Shown here piece after piece: positions 53,561-64,000 of a stretch of 64,000 nucleotides of DNA (positions within the stretch are counted from its first letter, which is position 1; each line of letters opens with the position of its first letter). Position numbers and translations under genes: made by a program. This stretch comes from Phaseolus vulgaris. Taxonomy: Eukaryota > Streptophyta > Magnoliopsida > Fabales > Fabaceae. A model generated the notes under the pieces. That model worked only from the letters and a program-made list of their open reading frames with translations, was not told where the DNA came from and did no database searches. The stretch covers positions 2,830,311 through 2,894,310 of the forward strand of contig NC_023758.2 in the NCBI RefSeq assembly GCF_000499845.2, in the 5' to 3' direction.

Positions 53561-54700
53561 CTATAATAATAAGGATACAAAAGAAGGAAAATGTTACAGG
53601 CATAAGTTAACAAAAGTAGCTTGTAATCTTATAATTAGTTAAATAAGCTTATTTGTCAAATATTTTAATTTGATCAAACAAGTTTATCATCTAATGAAAA
53701 AAAGTTAAAATTAACTTATTTGGTGTGTCTTGTAAGCTCAAGATATTTTAATAAAAGTGAGTTTAAGATTGTATAAAATATATTTACTTTTCAGAGTTTT
53801 CATGCAAAAATATTATTATCCTGTTTGGTTAAGATTATGAAATATATAAATTAAATTATAATGAAAATTTTGCAAAATAAAATATTTTTATATATAATTA
53901 TATTTTAAATATCATAAACAAGATATGTTATGAAACAATTTTTTAACTATAATTTCTTCTTAGAAGTACCGAAATTTAGAGAAAAAAGAAGTAAAAAATC
54001 GAATGATATAAAGGGTAAAAGAATTCTAGAAACAATCGTTGCAAACAAAAAATCTAATAACCCTAAACCCCTAAACAATTGAAAAATAACATTCTAAAAT
54101 ACTTTCCATAAAAAATCTATTTTAATTTATATTTAAAATTTTTTTACTTTAAAATACGCGTAATTTCATTTACTTTTAAAGAAAATACAAATAGTGATAT
54201 TAGTAGCTTTTTAAATCATGCTAAAAAAATCTATCTACGACAAGATACTCGTCATCATACTAACAGTAACACATTTCTCGTCTAAATCCGTTCTTTTCCG
54301 AAGTATTTGCCCATTTGTCATTTAAAATATTTTGAACATTACTCTGGTCATTAAAAAAATTATATAAATTAGAGACTTGAATAAAAAAATTTGGACATTA
54401 ATATTTTTTTTTTTTAGAATTAACTAGTGTTACCGAATGACAAAATGATCCAGGAACTGAGTTAAAAAAATTGAAGTAAAAAATTGAAGTAATCCAGCTA
54501 TAGCAGTTCGCTTGTTCCGCATGTCAGTATTATTTTATCGTGAATAATTAAAAATTTATGACATGTCTTACATAAGAAAATACAAATATTAAATTAACAC
54601 ATTATATCTATATTTCAAGTAAACAAAATACACGAACAAATATTAAAATTACTCATTCTAAAGAGAACAACTCTGCCACATTTTACACGTCCAAAAGTGC
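53561..54700. other. AT-rich spacer
   Basis: About 1.1 kb of AT-rich sequence with no coding region or recognisable repeat ends. The last bases near 54700 probably belong to the 3' untranslated region of the minus-strand synthetase gene. Confidence 0.5.
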
Positions 54701-54751
54701 ATCATTCCATATCAAAAAATAGGATTAGCCTGTAGTCTTTAAATCAGCAAA

Positions 54752-57700
54752 TTACTTGGTGACTCTGTAAGCCTGCAAACCAAAATCAAGTTTAGTGTGT
54801 GTATGCATAACACCCAAATGATTGTATGAATTATTTTAAATTTAAAACAAGGCTCACCTTGACCCTTTTGAGTAGCTCTTTAGCATTGCTGTCCTTCCTG
54901 AAGTGTTCCCTCACAGGCTGTGCATAGCCCAAAAAAACATTGAGTTTATGCCACATACTAGAAATGAAGAACAAAGAGAAAAAAAAAACCTCCAGTTCAC
55001 ATAAAATATATGCTTATAACGATAGTCTAATATCCAGAGCTAGCCTAAACATGAGCGTAGCGGCTCTGGAATCTAATTACGGGTTCCTCTCCCATGTTGA
55101 ATAAACTTAATCAAAACAAGAATATATTTTGGCTTATAATTCAAGCATATGTAAGAAGCCATTTAAGCCCAAAATAAAAACTTATGATTTGTACTTTGTA
55201 CACGTAAATGCAGAAAGATTAATTAAACAAATTATAGTCATGCTTTACTTGGAGAAGCTGATGAATTAAACAATTTGAAATATTTTAACCACCACATTGA
55301 TATTTGCAGATTGAGACCTTGTTAAATTATTAAAGTACTAATCAATAATATGATAATAGGATTATAAAAAGCAATAGGCTTTTGGTTTTTCATTTTTTAG
55401 GATCGGCAACAGGCTTTTAGTGTATATGTACCACACCCTTCTAGAGCACTGTTCCAAAGCATTGTAAGAACACTACAACCTAGAATACATAATGGAAATT
55501 AGGAAGTTCAAAATACAACACATTAACATTAATATAATTAAAAATCATCACCTCCAGAATTTTATTCAATGACTTTGACAATGCTGGTTTGAGGTCAGCA
55601 GGATGTAGCTCTCCACTTTCATAGTCTGCAATAAGCTCTTCATAGCTTTTGAATGTCCTGTATAGGACGGAAGAATAAATAAATATCAATCAAACCATTG
55701 TGCAGAAGTAAAGATAAAAATAATTGTAAAACTGACTAAAAGTAAACAAAATGATCCAAGAAACTACTACTTAAAAGGCACGTAAGGTTCAAGCGGATGA
55801 AATAGCATAACTTACTTATTTCCACCATTATCTGCACTACGCTCCACTGTGAACTCATTAAACCAGGGTAAGATGAGGTATTTAATGTACTCCAAGCATG
55901 GGTTTCCTTCCACAACCTTTGGCGGGCAATAAGCCTTTTTTATTTTCACATTCACTTCAGCCTATATCCAAATATAAAGTTAAAAAGACAAAACAAATTT
56001 AATTTTAAAAAAATAAAGGGAAATTACAAATAAAAAGAAACAAATAGTCATATCTTGGCATAAAAAGCACAACGATATATTTCTTCATACTAAACATTTT
56101 ATACCCTTTTTATATTTTCATATTTTTTTCAAAATGAAAAAAATCATAAGCCATCCTATTAAGTAAAACAGAATGCAACTAGATATGACAATTGATATGC
56201 ATGTGTACTAAAGAAACAGATATAATAGCACAGTTAGCAACTTACCTCCTCGTCTTCCATGAAAACAGAAGATGATGGATCACTTTTTGACATCTTTTCT
56301 TGCCCTTGCTGCAGACCAGGTAACATGTCTGCAAATCACCCCCAAAACACAGTTAGCGAGAGACAAAACTTACACATACACTATACCAGAGGAAATTCGA
56401 TGTATACGGTGTGACAAGATAATGGGCTTGTTCTTCCTCTTAATGTCATCACAATACTCTCTAGCTAGTACATTCACTTTCCGCTGATCCATTCCCAATT
56501 GGCAGATGTCAGCCTATTTGCAAAAAGAAACATCCATGCATTATTCACTATTACTTTTGAAGCAACTTGTCAACTAGTTTCAGAGGTAAAAGCACAATAT
56601 CTATTTATTTCAGAAGATTAGAAACCAAATAACAGCACAGTTCAGGTTCAGAGAAGAGATCATCGATACTTGGTAGAAATAATTAACACACTATAACAAT
56701 TTCCATTTTTAATGCTAACATTGCAGCAATGACATATCTAATTATTTCAGAAGATTTCTCCACATTAAACTAACATTCATTGTGAGCTTATAAGGTAATG
56801 TAGAATAATTTTGTACCGAGGACAAGCTAATAAAGTATACATGAAATAATCTATGCAAACACAAATAGATAGTGAAAAATGAAACACACCTTGAGGAAAA
56901 ATATGTCCGCACACTGCATGCATGGATAGAATATCTGAGCAGCAGTCAATTCGTCCTGTTCACTTCGTCCCATTATTTGACTACACCTATAATTCACAAA
57001 ATTAAAACAAAGAACATCATTTCCAGTCCAAAGCCACCATTTACAATAACAAACATAAAAGCATTTTAAAAAGGGAAAAGGAACCTGATAATCCTTTTTA
57101 GATTGTTCTTCTGAGCTATATCCAACACAAGAGGCCAGTACTCATCAGCTCTGGCGTTAATCTCCTTGGAAGACCACAGAAACTCAACTTTCCCTCCCTC
57201 GACATCCATCCCAACAGCTTTCCAAATCTCAATCAAGTAACGACCAACCGTCTCAATTTTCTTCAAATCCCCTCCCATCTTATTGTTGAGCTTCGCAAAC
57301 CAATCAGCAATCCATATTTTGACACGGCAACCGGCCGATGTGAGCTTGTTCACACTGATTGTTTTCATGACACCCTAAAATAATAACATACTAGTAAAAG
57401 AAAGTAACAATCACGCAAGCCACACCACACTACACCTCATTCAAATTCCAATGCATTCACCTTAGAACTCAAGCAATCAACTACTCACAATCAAAAAAAC
57501 TTTTGTTTATTTTATTTTTTTTGTTTCCATTTTGTAAAAGTATATCATAGAAATATTACAGTTTATGACAATAGATATTCACTGACCTGAGCAATGTGCA
57601 TGCGTCCGGAGGGTTCGAAGCCATCGTAGCAAACGGGTTCAGGCTTTTTGGTAAGGAGGTTAAGGAGTTCGTCTTCCTGAATGCACTCTTCTCCGACGCT

Positions 57701-57901
57701 CCTCACAATCTTAAACTTCTCTTCAGGGCTCAACCTGGAAGCAAAATCAAAAATGAATAGTGAAATCGAAACCCTAAGAGAGAGTTGGGGAGAGAGAGAA
57801 GACGTAGAAGAAACTTACTGAGGAGTGGAATTGGAGGATTGAGGGATCTGAGAATCTGAGACGGACAAAGATTGAAGGGCTTCAGAGGGTGCTTGTTCCA
57901 T
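54752..57901 (-). CDS. Tyrosine--tRNA ligase, cytosolic (class I aminoacyl-tRNA synthetase)
   Basis: Ten exons with GT-AG borders and agreeing phases give 379 residues: 57819-57901, 57587-57734, 57085-57374, 56890-56986, 56408-56513, 56246-56328, 55816-55961, 55552-55657, 54858-54917 and 54752-54772. The enzyme charges tRNA-Tyr in the cytosol. The class I HIGH signature appears as SGRMHIAQ (residues 70-77) and the second signature as EKMSKSDPSS, with KMSKS at 253-257. Other family blocks are VKIWIADWFAKLNNKMGGDL, DEYWPLVLDIA and LTAAQIFYPCMQCADIF. The architecture is the archaeal/eukaryotic TyrRS type without the extra C-terminal EMAPII-like domain of animals. The start MEQAPSEALQSLSV is the first ATG; the final exon codes only six residues and the stop. 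Confidence 0.94.
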
Positions 57902-58073
57902 CTCTGCAAGTCAACGCCACAAATGGAGTTTGGATTGGAAAGAGATGAATACTCTGCGGCGGCACTCCGAAGGAAGAAGCCTCAACGACTAGGGTGGGTG
58001 CTATCTATATACACTCTTTTCTTTAATTTTATTTCTCTTAACACATATAAATTTTTTTTATTACTAATATGAT

Positions 58074-59540
58074 TTTTAAGATTTTAATATTCTAATTAAT
58101 TTATTAACGATATATTTGTGTATATATGTGTATTCATGGTTTGAATTATTGCTCAGTTAATTAATTACGTTTATTATTATTATTATTATTATCATTTTAC
58201 CCACTAATCTAGTGATTCTAATTTGAATTCCCTGTTAGTTATACAATTTACCATAGTCCAAAAAGCATGGAGAGAATGATTAAACTAAAACCTATAAATT
58301 ATTTTTCTTTTTAAATGAAAAATGCCTTCAAACTTATTATTTTTTACCGTTACTCTTCAATCAATTTCACTTTCTCTTTTTTTTTTTTTTTTACCTTTAC
58401 TATTCAATCAATAGTATATGTGCACCAAGGAAATTTATCTGCTTACTATTAATTTCAATATTTTATATATTTCTTAACTTTTTATGTTATTATTTAATTT
58501 ATATAAATAATTAGTTTAGTCTGTATTAAAACAAATTTAAAATAAATTAAAAAAATAGTCAAGTAGGAAACTATTTAAAGAAAGTTTATAACTCATAAGG
58601 GATATCATAAACTAGCTGATATATGATAGACTAATTAATAGGTTTATAACTATTTAAAGAAAGTTTATAACTCTTATTTATAGGTTTTCAAGTTAATAGA
58701 CTAATTTATTGAATCAGAAATATTTGTTAAATTTAATTTATAAACTAATTCATAAATACAATATTACATAAAAATATACATTTTATTATACAAATAAAAT
58801 TTATGTTTTATAGATAAATATATATTATTATGTTTTTATAACTTCAAATTTTCTTTTAATGTTTTTATTTATTTTGTGAAAACTTTCTATTTTTACTTAA
58901 CCCTAAAGAAATACTTTTTTTTTATTTCTCCATTTCAGCCACTATTACGTTTAGTTTTTTATTTTATTTTTTATTGTGTAATTCTCCCATAATATTATTT
59001 AATTTAATGAATCATTAATTGTTTCAAATTTGTAATATTCAATCTTTTTTAATTTATATTAAAAAATATTATAACATATACTTAAATAATAATAATGATA
59101 AATATTTAATATCTTTTCAATTTTATTTTAAGTAACCATAAGTAAAAAAACATTAAAAAAATAAAAATGTATCAAATTATAAAGAACAATGATAAAAAAA
59201 GCATTAAATAAACTACCACCAAATAAAAATAGTTTATGACATATAATTTATAAGTTCTAAAGTTAACTTTAAAAAAACTTCAAACACATATCCTAGCAAT
59301 TAGATGATTATCAAACCCTGTCAATCTACTTTTTGACCACTACCTTTCTCCCAACGTTTCAAGTTTGGTTGAAAAAAGACCAATCATCCAGGGAAATGAC
59401 TGGTGTTGAATCCAAGGATGTTTCTTAATTTTAAAACCATTTCTATTTTTAAACATAAAAATATACAAAACTTGTTCGGTAAGAATATTACTTTAAAAAA
59501 AATCTTTCAATTCATAAAATAAAAGTCAATCTCTATAAAA
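58074..59540. other. AT-rich spacer with a TTA microsatellite and a 25-bp direct repeat
   Basis: No gene is visible. A TTA run lies at 58171-58193. The block CTATTTAAAGAAAGTTTATA (part of a 25-bp exact repeat) occurs at about 58570 and again about 79 bases later. The rest is low-complexity AT-rich DNA. Confidence 0.55.
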
Positions 59541-59597
59541 TCAAACAGAGCCTTGATCCTCGCAACAAGTATTCAGAAACACAGGGTAAGAGCCTTT

Positions 59598-59868
59598 CTA
59601 TGTGCTTTCCAGTTCAGATAAAAACTGATGAACCTTGGCACAAAATTTTGGAATTCGAAAGAATGATGTGTCAGTGTATCTTATCCCAAAGCTACCAGAA
59701 GTGTGCAACAAACTACACATGTCAGATACTCCAAAAATGAAGCAAGGAACCACACGAACAGGAGCTGATCCCCATTGTTCTGTTGCATGTATTATTACGC
59801 CACAATCGCCATCAAAACCAGATAGGACACACAATTGTGTTTCTGGATTCATCACAAATCTGTCAAGT
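59598..59868 (-). pseudogene. Unrecognised 3'-terminal coding fragment
   Basis: A minus-strand frame of about 90 codons, open from roughly 59868 to a stop at 59598, has protein-like composition (for example DRFVMNPETQLCVLSGFDGD, GVIIHATEQWGSAPVRV and FFRIPKFCAKVHQFLSEL). It is in a less AT-rich island. The frame is closed upstream by a TAA, and no certain splice acceptor was found. I do not recognise the family. It could be a gene remnant, a last exon whose splice site I missed, or 3' untranslated sequence of the neighbouring PPR gene. Confidence 0.3.
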
Positions 59869-60436
59869 CTGTCTCCTTAGATCACAGCTTCTACTTCTTG
59901 TTTCCTAGTTCATCAATTTTCACAGAAACAAAATGAGAAGTAACCAAGAGTCAATCGAGTGTCACAGAAGTTGAGGCAAGCGTTAGCGCTAAGTTAGTCA
60001 TGCATGATCAGCGAACTTAAGGTCATGATCCATGCCCAGAAGCCTAGAACTAGACAATTGATTGAGAAAAGAAACCTGATAAGGGTTCTTGTATTTTATA
60101 CATTCCAGATGTGAGTCAGATCCTACTTAGTCAGGTGAAACAGTTAGATCTCCGTAACATATTATGTTAACAACTACTAGTAGAATTTTAGATACAGGGA
60201 TGTCAAGTTATTGGAGTAGTGAAGAAATCATTACAAGTTCAAAAGCTAATTAATTTAGGACAAGTACATTCAAACTCAAGATGAGTCTTACTATCAAGAA
60301 GTAAACAACTACCTAACCCCTTTTAGCAAATTTCAACAGGTACACCAACATTAACAATATATTACATAAAGGAAGAAAACAATCTGACAAATCAGTCGGA
60401 GAGTTAAGACAAAAGCTTACATGGTATGAAAGATAT

Positions 60437-61642
60437 TTAAAATGGTCTCTGCGGGGCTTTCTTCCCAAAAATGGCCTCCCAAACAGAGGGTGAAAATGGA
60501 GTTTTCTTGTCCAAAAACTGCCTAACAGCTTTCTCATCAAAAGCAAAGCCCTTTCCAGTTAATGTTTTGACAGCATCCTTAGCTTCTTCAACCCCTTTTT
60601 CCTTGCAGAAGCCATCCACCAGGCTTACAAAAGTTGTCACATTTGGAGAATGACCTGCTTCTAACATTTCCACACAAAATTCAAAAGCATCCTGTAATCT
60701 TCTACACTTGTAGAGTCCTTGTACAATGACTGTGTAACTGAAAGCATTCGGAGAAATGCCACTACTCTGCATTTTCCTGAAAATCCTTTTCGCATCATCA
60801 GCCTTGTCGGCCTTTGTATATCCCTCCACTACTGCTGTGTATATGACAATCTCTGGAATGGTTCCCTTCTCCCGCATCAAAGCAAAAAGTTTCAAGGCTT
60901 CTTGAACCAAACCATCTTTACATAGACCATCGAGCATAGCCACAGCATTGGGGATAAGACCAGTCTCCTTCATCTTCTTGAATATCTCATCGGCATCTTG
61001 TGGCACAGGCTCTTGAGCCTGTTGATCGGGATTTGACCTCTTTGCTTCTTCAGATTGCTTGCTTGCTGCAACCTCTGACAGATTCACTGTTTTATCATCA
61101 AAAGCAAGCTTGAATTTGTCAAGGAAACTGTCTCCTGATTGCTCAAAATCCCTATTTGTGTCTGCCACATTCATGCCCTGAAATGCAAGATCAATTTTGG
61201 AAGATTTATTTGTTCTGTCCAAAGCATCAGGCCCACGATGGTTGTCATCAAATGTTGGAGGAAAGGAACCTCTACCAGATTCCCGGAAACGTGGAGGAGG
61301 CTGATTAATTGGCTTCCTACCTCTCAAAGGCCTACTTGGAATTGATTCTGACGAACCCTGTTCAACATTATATTCCTCATGGGTTCGGTTGCTACCATTA
61401 TCTTCAAAACTTGAGTCTGACTGTTGACGAAGAAAATCATCCCGTTCCCAAGCATATTGTTTGCTTCTGCCACTGAAATCATCGGCAAAGCTAAAATGGC
61501 GCACAGTCTCAACCCACGGTGGCAGATGCTGTTTGGAACGTAAAAGGGAAGCTAGTTTTTCAATCCGGGAGGAGGATACAAGTTTATGAACCCCCCTTAC
61601 AGATGCTGTCATATGAGCCTGTTCATGAGTTGCACCAGGCAT
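60437..61642 (-). CDS. Pentatricopeptide repeat protein, P class (At4g38150-like), probably mitochondrial
   Basis: An open frame of 401 codons. The first 60 residues are rich in Arg and Ser without acidic runs (VRGVHKLVSSSRIEKLASLL), as in mitochondrial presequences. A long polar linker follows (about 60-215). Then come about four P-type repeats: DEIFKKMKETGLIPNAVAML, ALKLFALMREKGTIPEIVIY, AKRIFRKMQSSGISPNAFSY and AFEFCVEMLEAGHSPNVTTF. Short P-class proteins act in organellar RNA processing or in mitoribosomes. The true start is uncertain. A good acceptor (CAG|GCTCAT at 61618) would remove the first eight residues, and the upstream exon 61805-61879 ends in an ATG that would join in frame. The start could then be that ATG or Met11 at 61612. 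A first leader exon is probable near 62160-62260. Confidence 0.87.
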   Translation of the reverse strand: MPGATHEQAHMTASVRGVHKLVSSSRIEKLASLLRSKQHLPPWVETVRHFSFADDFSGRSKQYAWERDDFLRQQSDSSFEDNGSNRTHEEYNVEQGSSESIPSRPLRGRKPINQPPPRFRESGRGSFPPTFDDNHRGPDALDRTNKSSKIDLAFQGMNVADTNRDFEQSGDSFLDKFKLAFDDKTVNLSEVAASKQSEEAKRSNPDQQAQEPVPQDADEIFKKMKETGLIPNAVAMLDGLCKDGLVQEALKLFALMREKGTIPEIVIYTAVVEGYTKADKADDAKRIFRKMQSSGISPNAFSYTVIVQGLYKCRRLQDAFEFCVEMLEAGHSPNVTTFVSLVDGFCKEKGVEEAKDAVKTLTGKGFAFDEKAVRQFLDKKTPFSPSVWEAIFGKKAPQRPF

Positions 61643-62260
61643 ATAGTTAACAACATCACCAAATCAAAGAATAAACATAGCAAAAGGATAGGCATGATGA
61701 TGAATACCGAGATGATCAAATTTAAAACAAAGTAACATGTAAATCAGTTGGTAATGGGAAAAAGAATGAAGAGATATCATCATTATAAAGTATCCGTAAT
61801 TTACCATCTGCTTGTATTCAGTATTCAGCTCCCTGCAACTAGTATTCAATGAAAGCAACTCCCAAAATCTACAAGCCACCTAAATTGAACGAAGAATAGT
61901 ATTAAATCATCAAACAGAGGCAAAATCAAAAAGGTAAAAGATAAAAAAAAAATCAAACCAACGTCAATACTAGAAAAGAAACAAAAAAAATCGAGTAACA
62001 TTGCAAAGTGTAGAAATGTAAGTTTTCATTTAAGCTAGCGTCCTAACTAACAGAAAACAACAGTGCAAGTAGCCATTCATAAACGAAAGCAATGGAAGTA
62101 AAATCAGAGAGTAAGAAATTCCAAAGGAGTATAATATGTACCCAATCGCGCCATAATTTACCACTGAAGAAGAGTAATGGTGAGTGGTGAGCGATTGTGA
62201 AGAAAATGAAAGGTGGAAAATGGAACTCTACATATTGCATACCCTAACACCACGAGAGAG
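61643..62260 (-). other. Spliced 5' leader of the P-class PPR gene
   Basis: On the minus strand a likely first exon ends at TTCAGTG|GTAAAT near 62161. A 75-bp exon at 61805-61879 has clear TTTAG| and |GTAAAT borders. The last three bases of that exon are ATG. There is no other long frame in this stretch. Confidence 0.45.
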
Positions 62261-62346
62261 AAGACCGCGTCGATGGATTGCTGGGCCTGGGCTCTTCTTA
62301 GCCCGCAACCTCCCTTCTTACAAACTTGCAATATAACATTTTTGTT

Positions 62347-62950
62347 TTTTCTTACTGCACCCACACTGCTAGCAAAAAGATTAAAATACCCTCTCTTACT
62401 TTACCACATTAAAATAGTGGGTTTGGTTGAAAGTTTGTTCTAGAAAACTTATTCAAGAAGGTTGTTTTAAAATTTTTGTTGTGGAATACATTTCATATGT
62501 TTTAGAAAGTTTATTCCATAAATTTTGTTATGAAAAAGTTAATTCTAAAAAATATCTCATGTATTCGAGAAAACTTATTTTATAATACATTTCATATATT
62601 CTAGAAAAATTGTTATAGAAGTCATACTTCAGAAATCTTATCCCAAAAATTAAGTTTAAAAAATTACAGAAAACTTTTTGCAGAAATAGGTAATTTAAAA
62701 GGAGTGGTGATATGTTAATATCATAGTAAAAAATATATTCATTTTATAAACCAATAAAATAATATTTTAATCATATTTAATTTATTTTTTAATTTTAAAT
62801 ATTATTAATTATTATAATATGGTGTCAAGTATATGTTTTAGCGTGTGAAAGAAATCTTTTCCATTCAAAAGTCACATTTACAAATATTAGATGGGATTTT
62901 AAAAGTTATAGTGGTGGAGTTAGAAATTGTGGAGGTGCATGAAGAAAAAC
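62347..62950. mobile_element. Possible larger member of the MULE-type MITE family
   Basis: The left end GTTTTTTCTTACTGCACCCA and the right end on the minus strand GTTTTTCTTCATGCACCTCC are similar to each other and to the family termini. The flanks share only AACAT-like bases, so the 9-bp duplication is not demonstrated. The interior repeats TTCTAGAAAAC-like words several times. Confidence 0.4.
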
Positions 62951-63600
62951 ACTAACATTTTTTTGTCTTAAATAAAACGAAAGTTTTAAAATCCTTTTTT
63001 TTTCAATCTTGTAATTTACTTTTATTACACTGATAAAAAATGATAATCTACTTTTATTATATTATAAATTTGAATAATTATTTAGGAATTCGATCCATTC
63101 TTTAAAACTATTTTATGAAACGGTTTTTAAAAAAATGAGTTTTTAAGAATAATATTCAGGAAATAAAATGAAACCTATAAGAAAGAAGGGAAGTTAAAAA
63201 AATAGAAGATAAAAAAACCAACGACTCAAATATGTTTTTTTTTTTTTTAATTTTCAAAATATATTATGTTAAAAAAAAATTATCGAACAAATTTTCTTGT
63301 TTTTTTTTATAAAAAAAGAACAAATAGACTAGTTTAAATATAAAATTCTCACATGTAAAATTGCAAATTACGATATGTTTGTACTAGAAAAAAACAAACA
63401 CCGTATCGATTATGAGTGTCATCTTTGTGAGGTGTAACAAAATTAATGGAGTGTCAGCTTTGTATATTATTTGAATTAAAATAATAAAACATTTATATTT
63501 ATTTAACCTTTTGGAAATTGAGTAAGTAACTACTATTTAAGTACATAGATTCATAGTGATCTCATTCTCAAGTGTTTGGAATTTTGCAATAGAAAGACTC
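62951..63600. other. AT-rich spacer upstream of the cupin promoter
   Basis: About 650 bases of AT-rich sequence with long T runs. I see no gene or repeat terminus. Confidence 0.5.
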
Positions 63601-63634
63601 ATCTAAGAAACTGCCACCTGTATAAAAAGTGCGT

Positions 63635-63691
63635 GACGTGTCTGAAAAACAAGACACGTACCTCAAAATATTGATCACCTTGCTCTATATA
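63635..63691 (+). promoter_or_regulatory. Cupin promoter: inverted ACGT pair and TATA box
   Basis: ACGTGTCT at 63636-63643 and its exact complement AGACACGT at 63652-63659 form an inverted pair with an 8-base spacer. Both contain the ABRE/G-box ACGT core bound by bZIP factors. A TATATA box follows at 63686-63691, about 62 bases upstream of the ATG. A second TATAAAAA lies at about 63621. The arrangement fits ABA- and seed-regulated genes. Confidence 0.6.
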
Positions 63692-63752
63692 GAGCCACCT
63701 TTGCTCACTGTGTAATCATAGTTTCCATTCAAGTTCCCTCACTGTGTTAACA

Positions 63753-64000
63753 ATGGAGCCTCGAAAAAAAGCTTTGCCATTATCTTGGTTCTTGATCTTC
63801 TTCGTTATCGTTTCCTTGTGGGGGGTGAAGGCATCAAAGTCTCAAGAGGGACCTGTGGTGGAAAAGGATCAGAGGAGGACATTACTTGCCACAGAATTCG
63901 GACAGATAACTGCCCTTGACATCAAGGAAGAACCAGAGAAACAGCCCTACCATCTTCAGTTCATCACATTGGAGCCAAACTCGCTATTTCTTCCTGTGCT
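63753..64000 (+). CDS. Vicilin-like cupin (7S globulin family), 5' end only
   Basis: The frame opens at the first ATG downstream of the TATA box and is still open at the right edge (82 codons). Residues 1-27 form a signal peptide: a basic start (MEPRKKALPL) followed by a hydrophobic core (WFLIFFVIVSLWGVKA). This indicates entry to the secretory pathway. The next part (RRTLLATEFGQITALDIKEE, then PYHLQFITLEPNSLFLPV) matches the beginning of the first cupin barrel of vicilin-like proteins. The cupin fold itself lies beyond the window, so storage protein and other cupin roles cannot be separated. Synteny points to the vicilin-like gene At4g36700. Confidence 0.82.
   Translation, partial: MEPRKKALPLSWFLIFFVIVSLWGVKASKSQEGPVVEKDQRRTLLATEFGQITALDIKEEPEKQPYHLQFITLEPNSLFLPV

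Overview
The window is nuclear DNA of a flowering plant. Genes are interrupted by GT-AG introns, intergenic DNA is very AT-rich and full of small inverted-repeat transposons, and every recognisable protein is plant-type (HD-Zip, GRAS, HVA22, PPR, vicilin-like cupin). Protein similarity and the abundance of CCGGATTATGTAATCCGG-type palindromes suggest a papilionoid legume (Phaseoleae-like). That assignment is an inference.

Layout: (1) 214-4245, minus strand, the N-terminal half of an APP1-type Xaa-Pro aminopeptidase that runs off the left edge. (2) 6279-7887, minus, an FQR1-like (WrbA-type) quinone reductase. (3) About 12 kb without a gene, holding at least three small MULE-type elements with 9-bp target duplications and then a long unique-looking stretch. 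(4) 20117-21922, plus, an HD-Zip I gene of the ATHB-21/40/53 type. (5) 21.9-28.5 kb, more MITEs and a decayed coding remnant. (6) 28481-32271, minus, an eight-exon HVA22-like gene. (7) 32.3-37.9 kb, AT-rich DNA with a 12-bp minisatellite and a tandem repeat with CACTA-like ends. (8) 37881-39434, minus, an intronless GRAS gene of the HAM4/SCL15 type with a near-perfect miR171 complement. (9) About 10 kb of AT-rich DNA with a second CACTA-type fold-back element. (10) 49815-51818, plus, an intronless PLS/E-type PPR gene. (11) 54752-57901, minus, a ten-exon cytosolic tyrosyl-tRNA synthetase. (12) 60437-61642, minus, a P-type PPR gene. (13) 63753 to the right edge, plus, the start of a vicilin-like cupin gene with a seed-type promoter.

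The genes do not form one pathway. What joins them is ancestry: from memory, aminopeptidase P, quinone reductase, HB40, HVA22k, SCL15 and cupin follow the order At4g36760-At4g36750-At4g36740-At4g36720-At4g36710-At4g36700 of Arabidopsis chromosome 4. The bZIP gene GBF1 (At4g36730) is missing from its expected place between HB40 and HVA22k. Two PPR genes and the synthetase sit between SCL15 and the cupin.

I found no rRNA, tRNA, CRISPR array or complete autonomous transposon. Nothing here looks like a new multi-gene system. The most interesting signals are the miR171-like site in a HAM4-type gene, the palindrome-rich MULE MITE family, the start-overlapping uORF of the HVA22 gene, and the decayed gene in the GBF1 slot.
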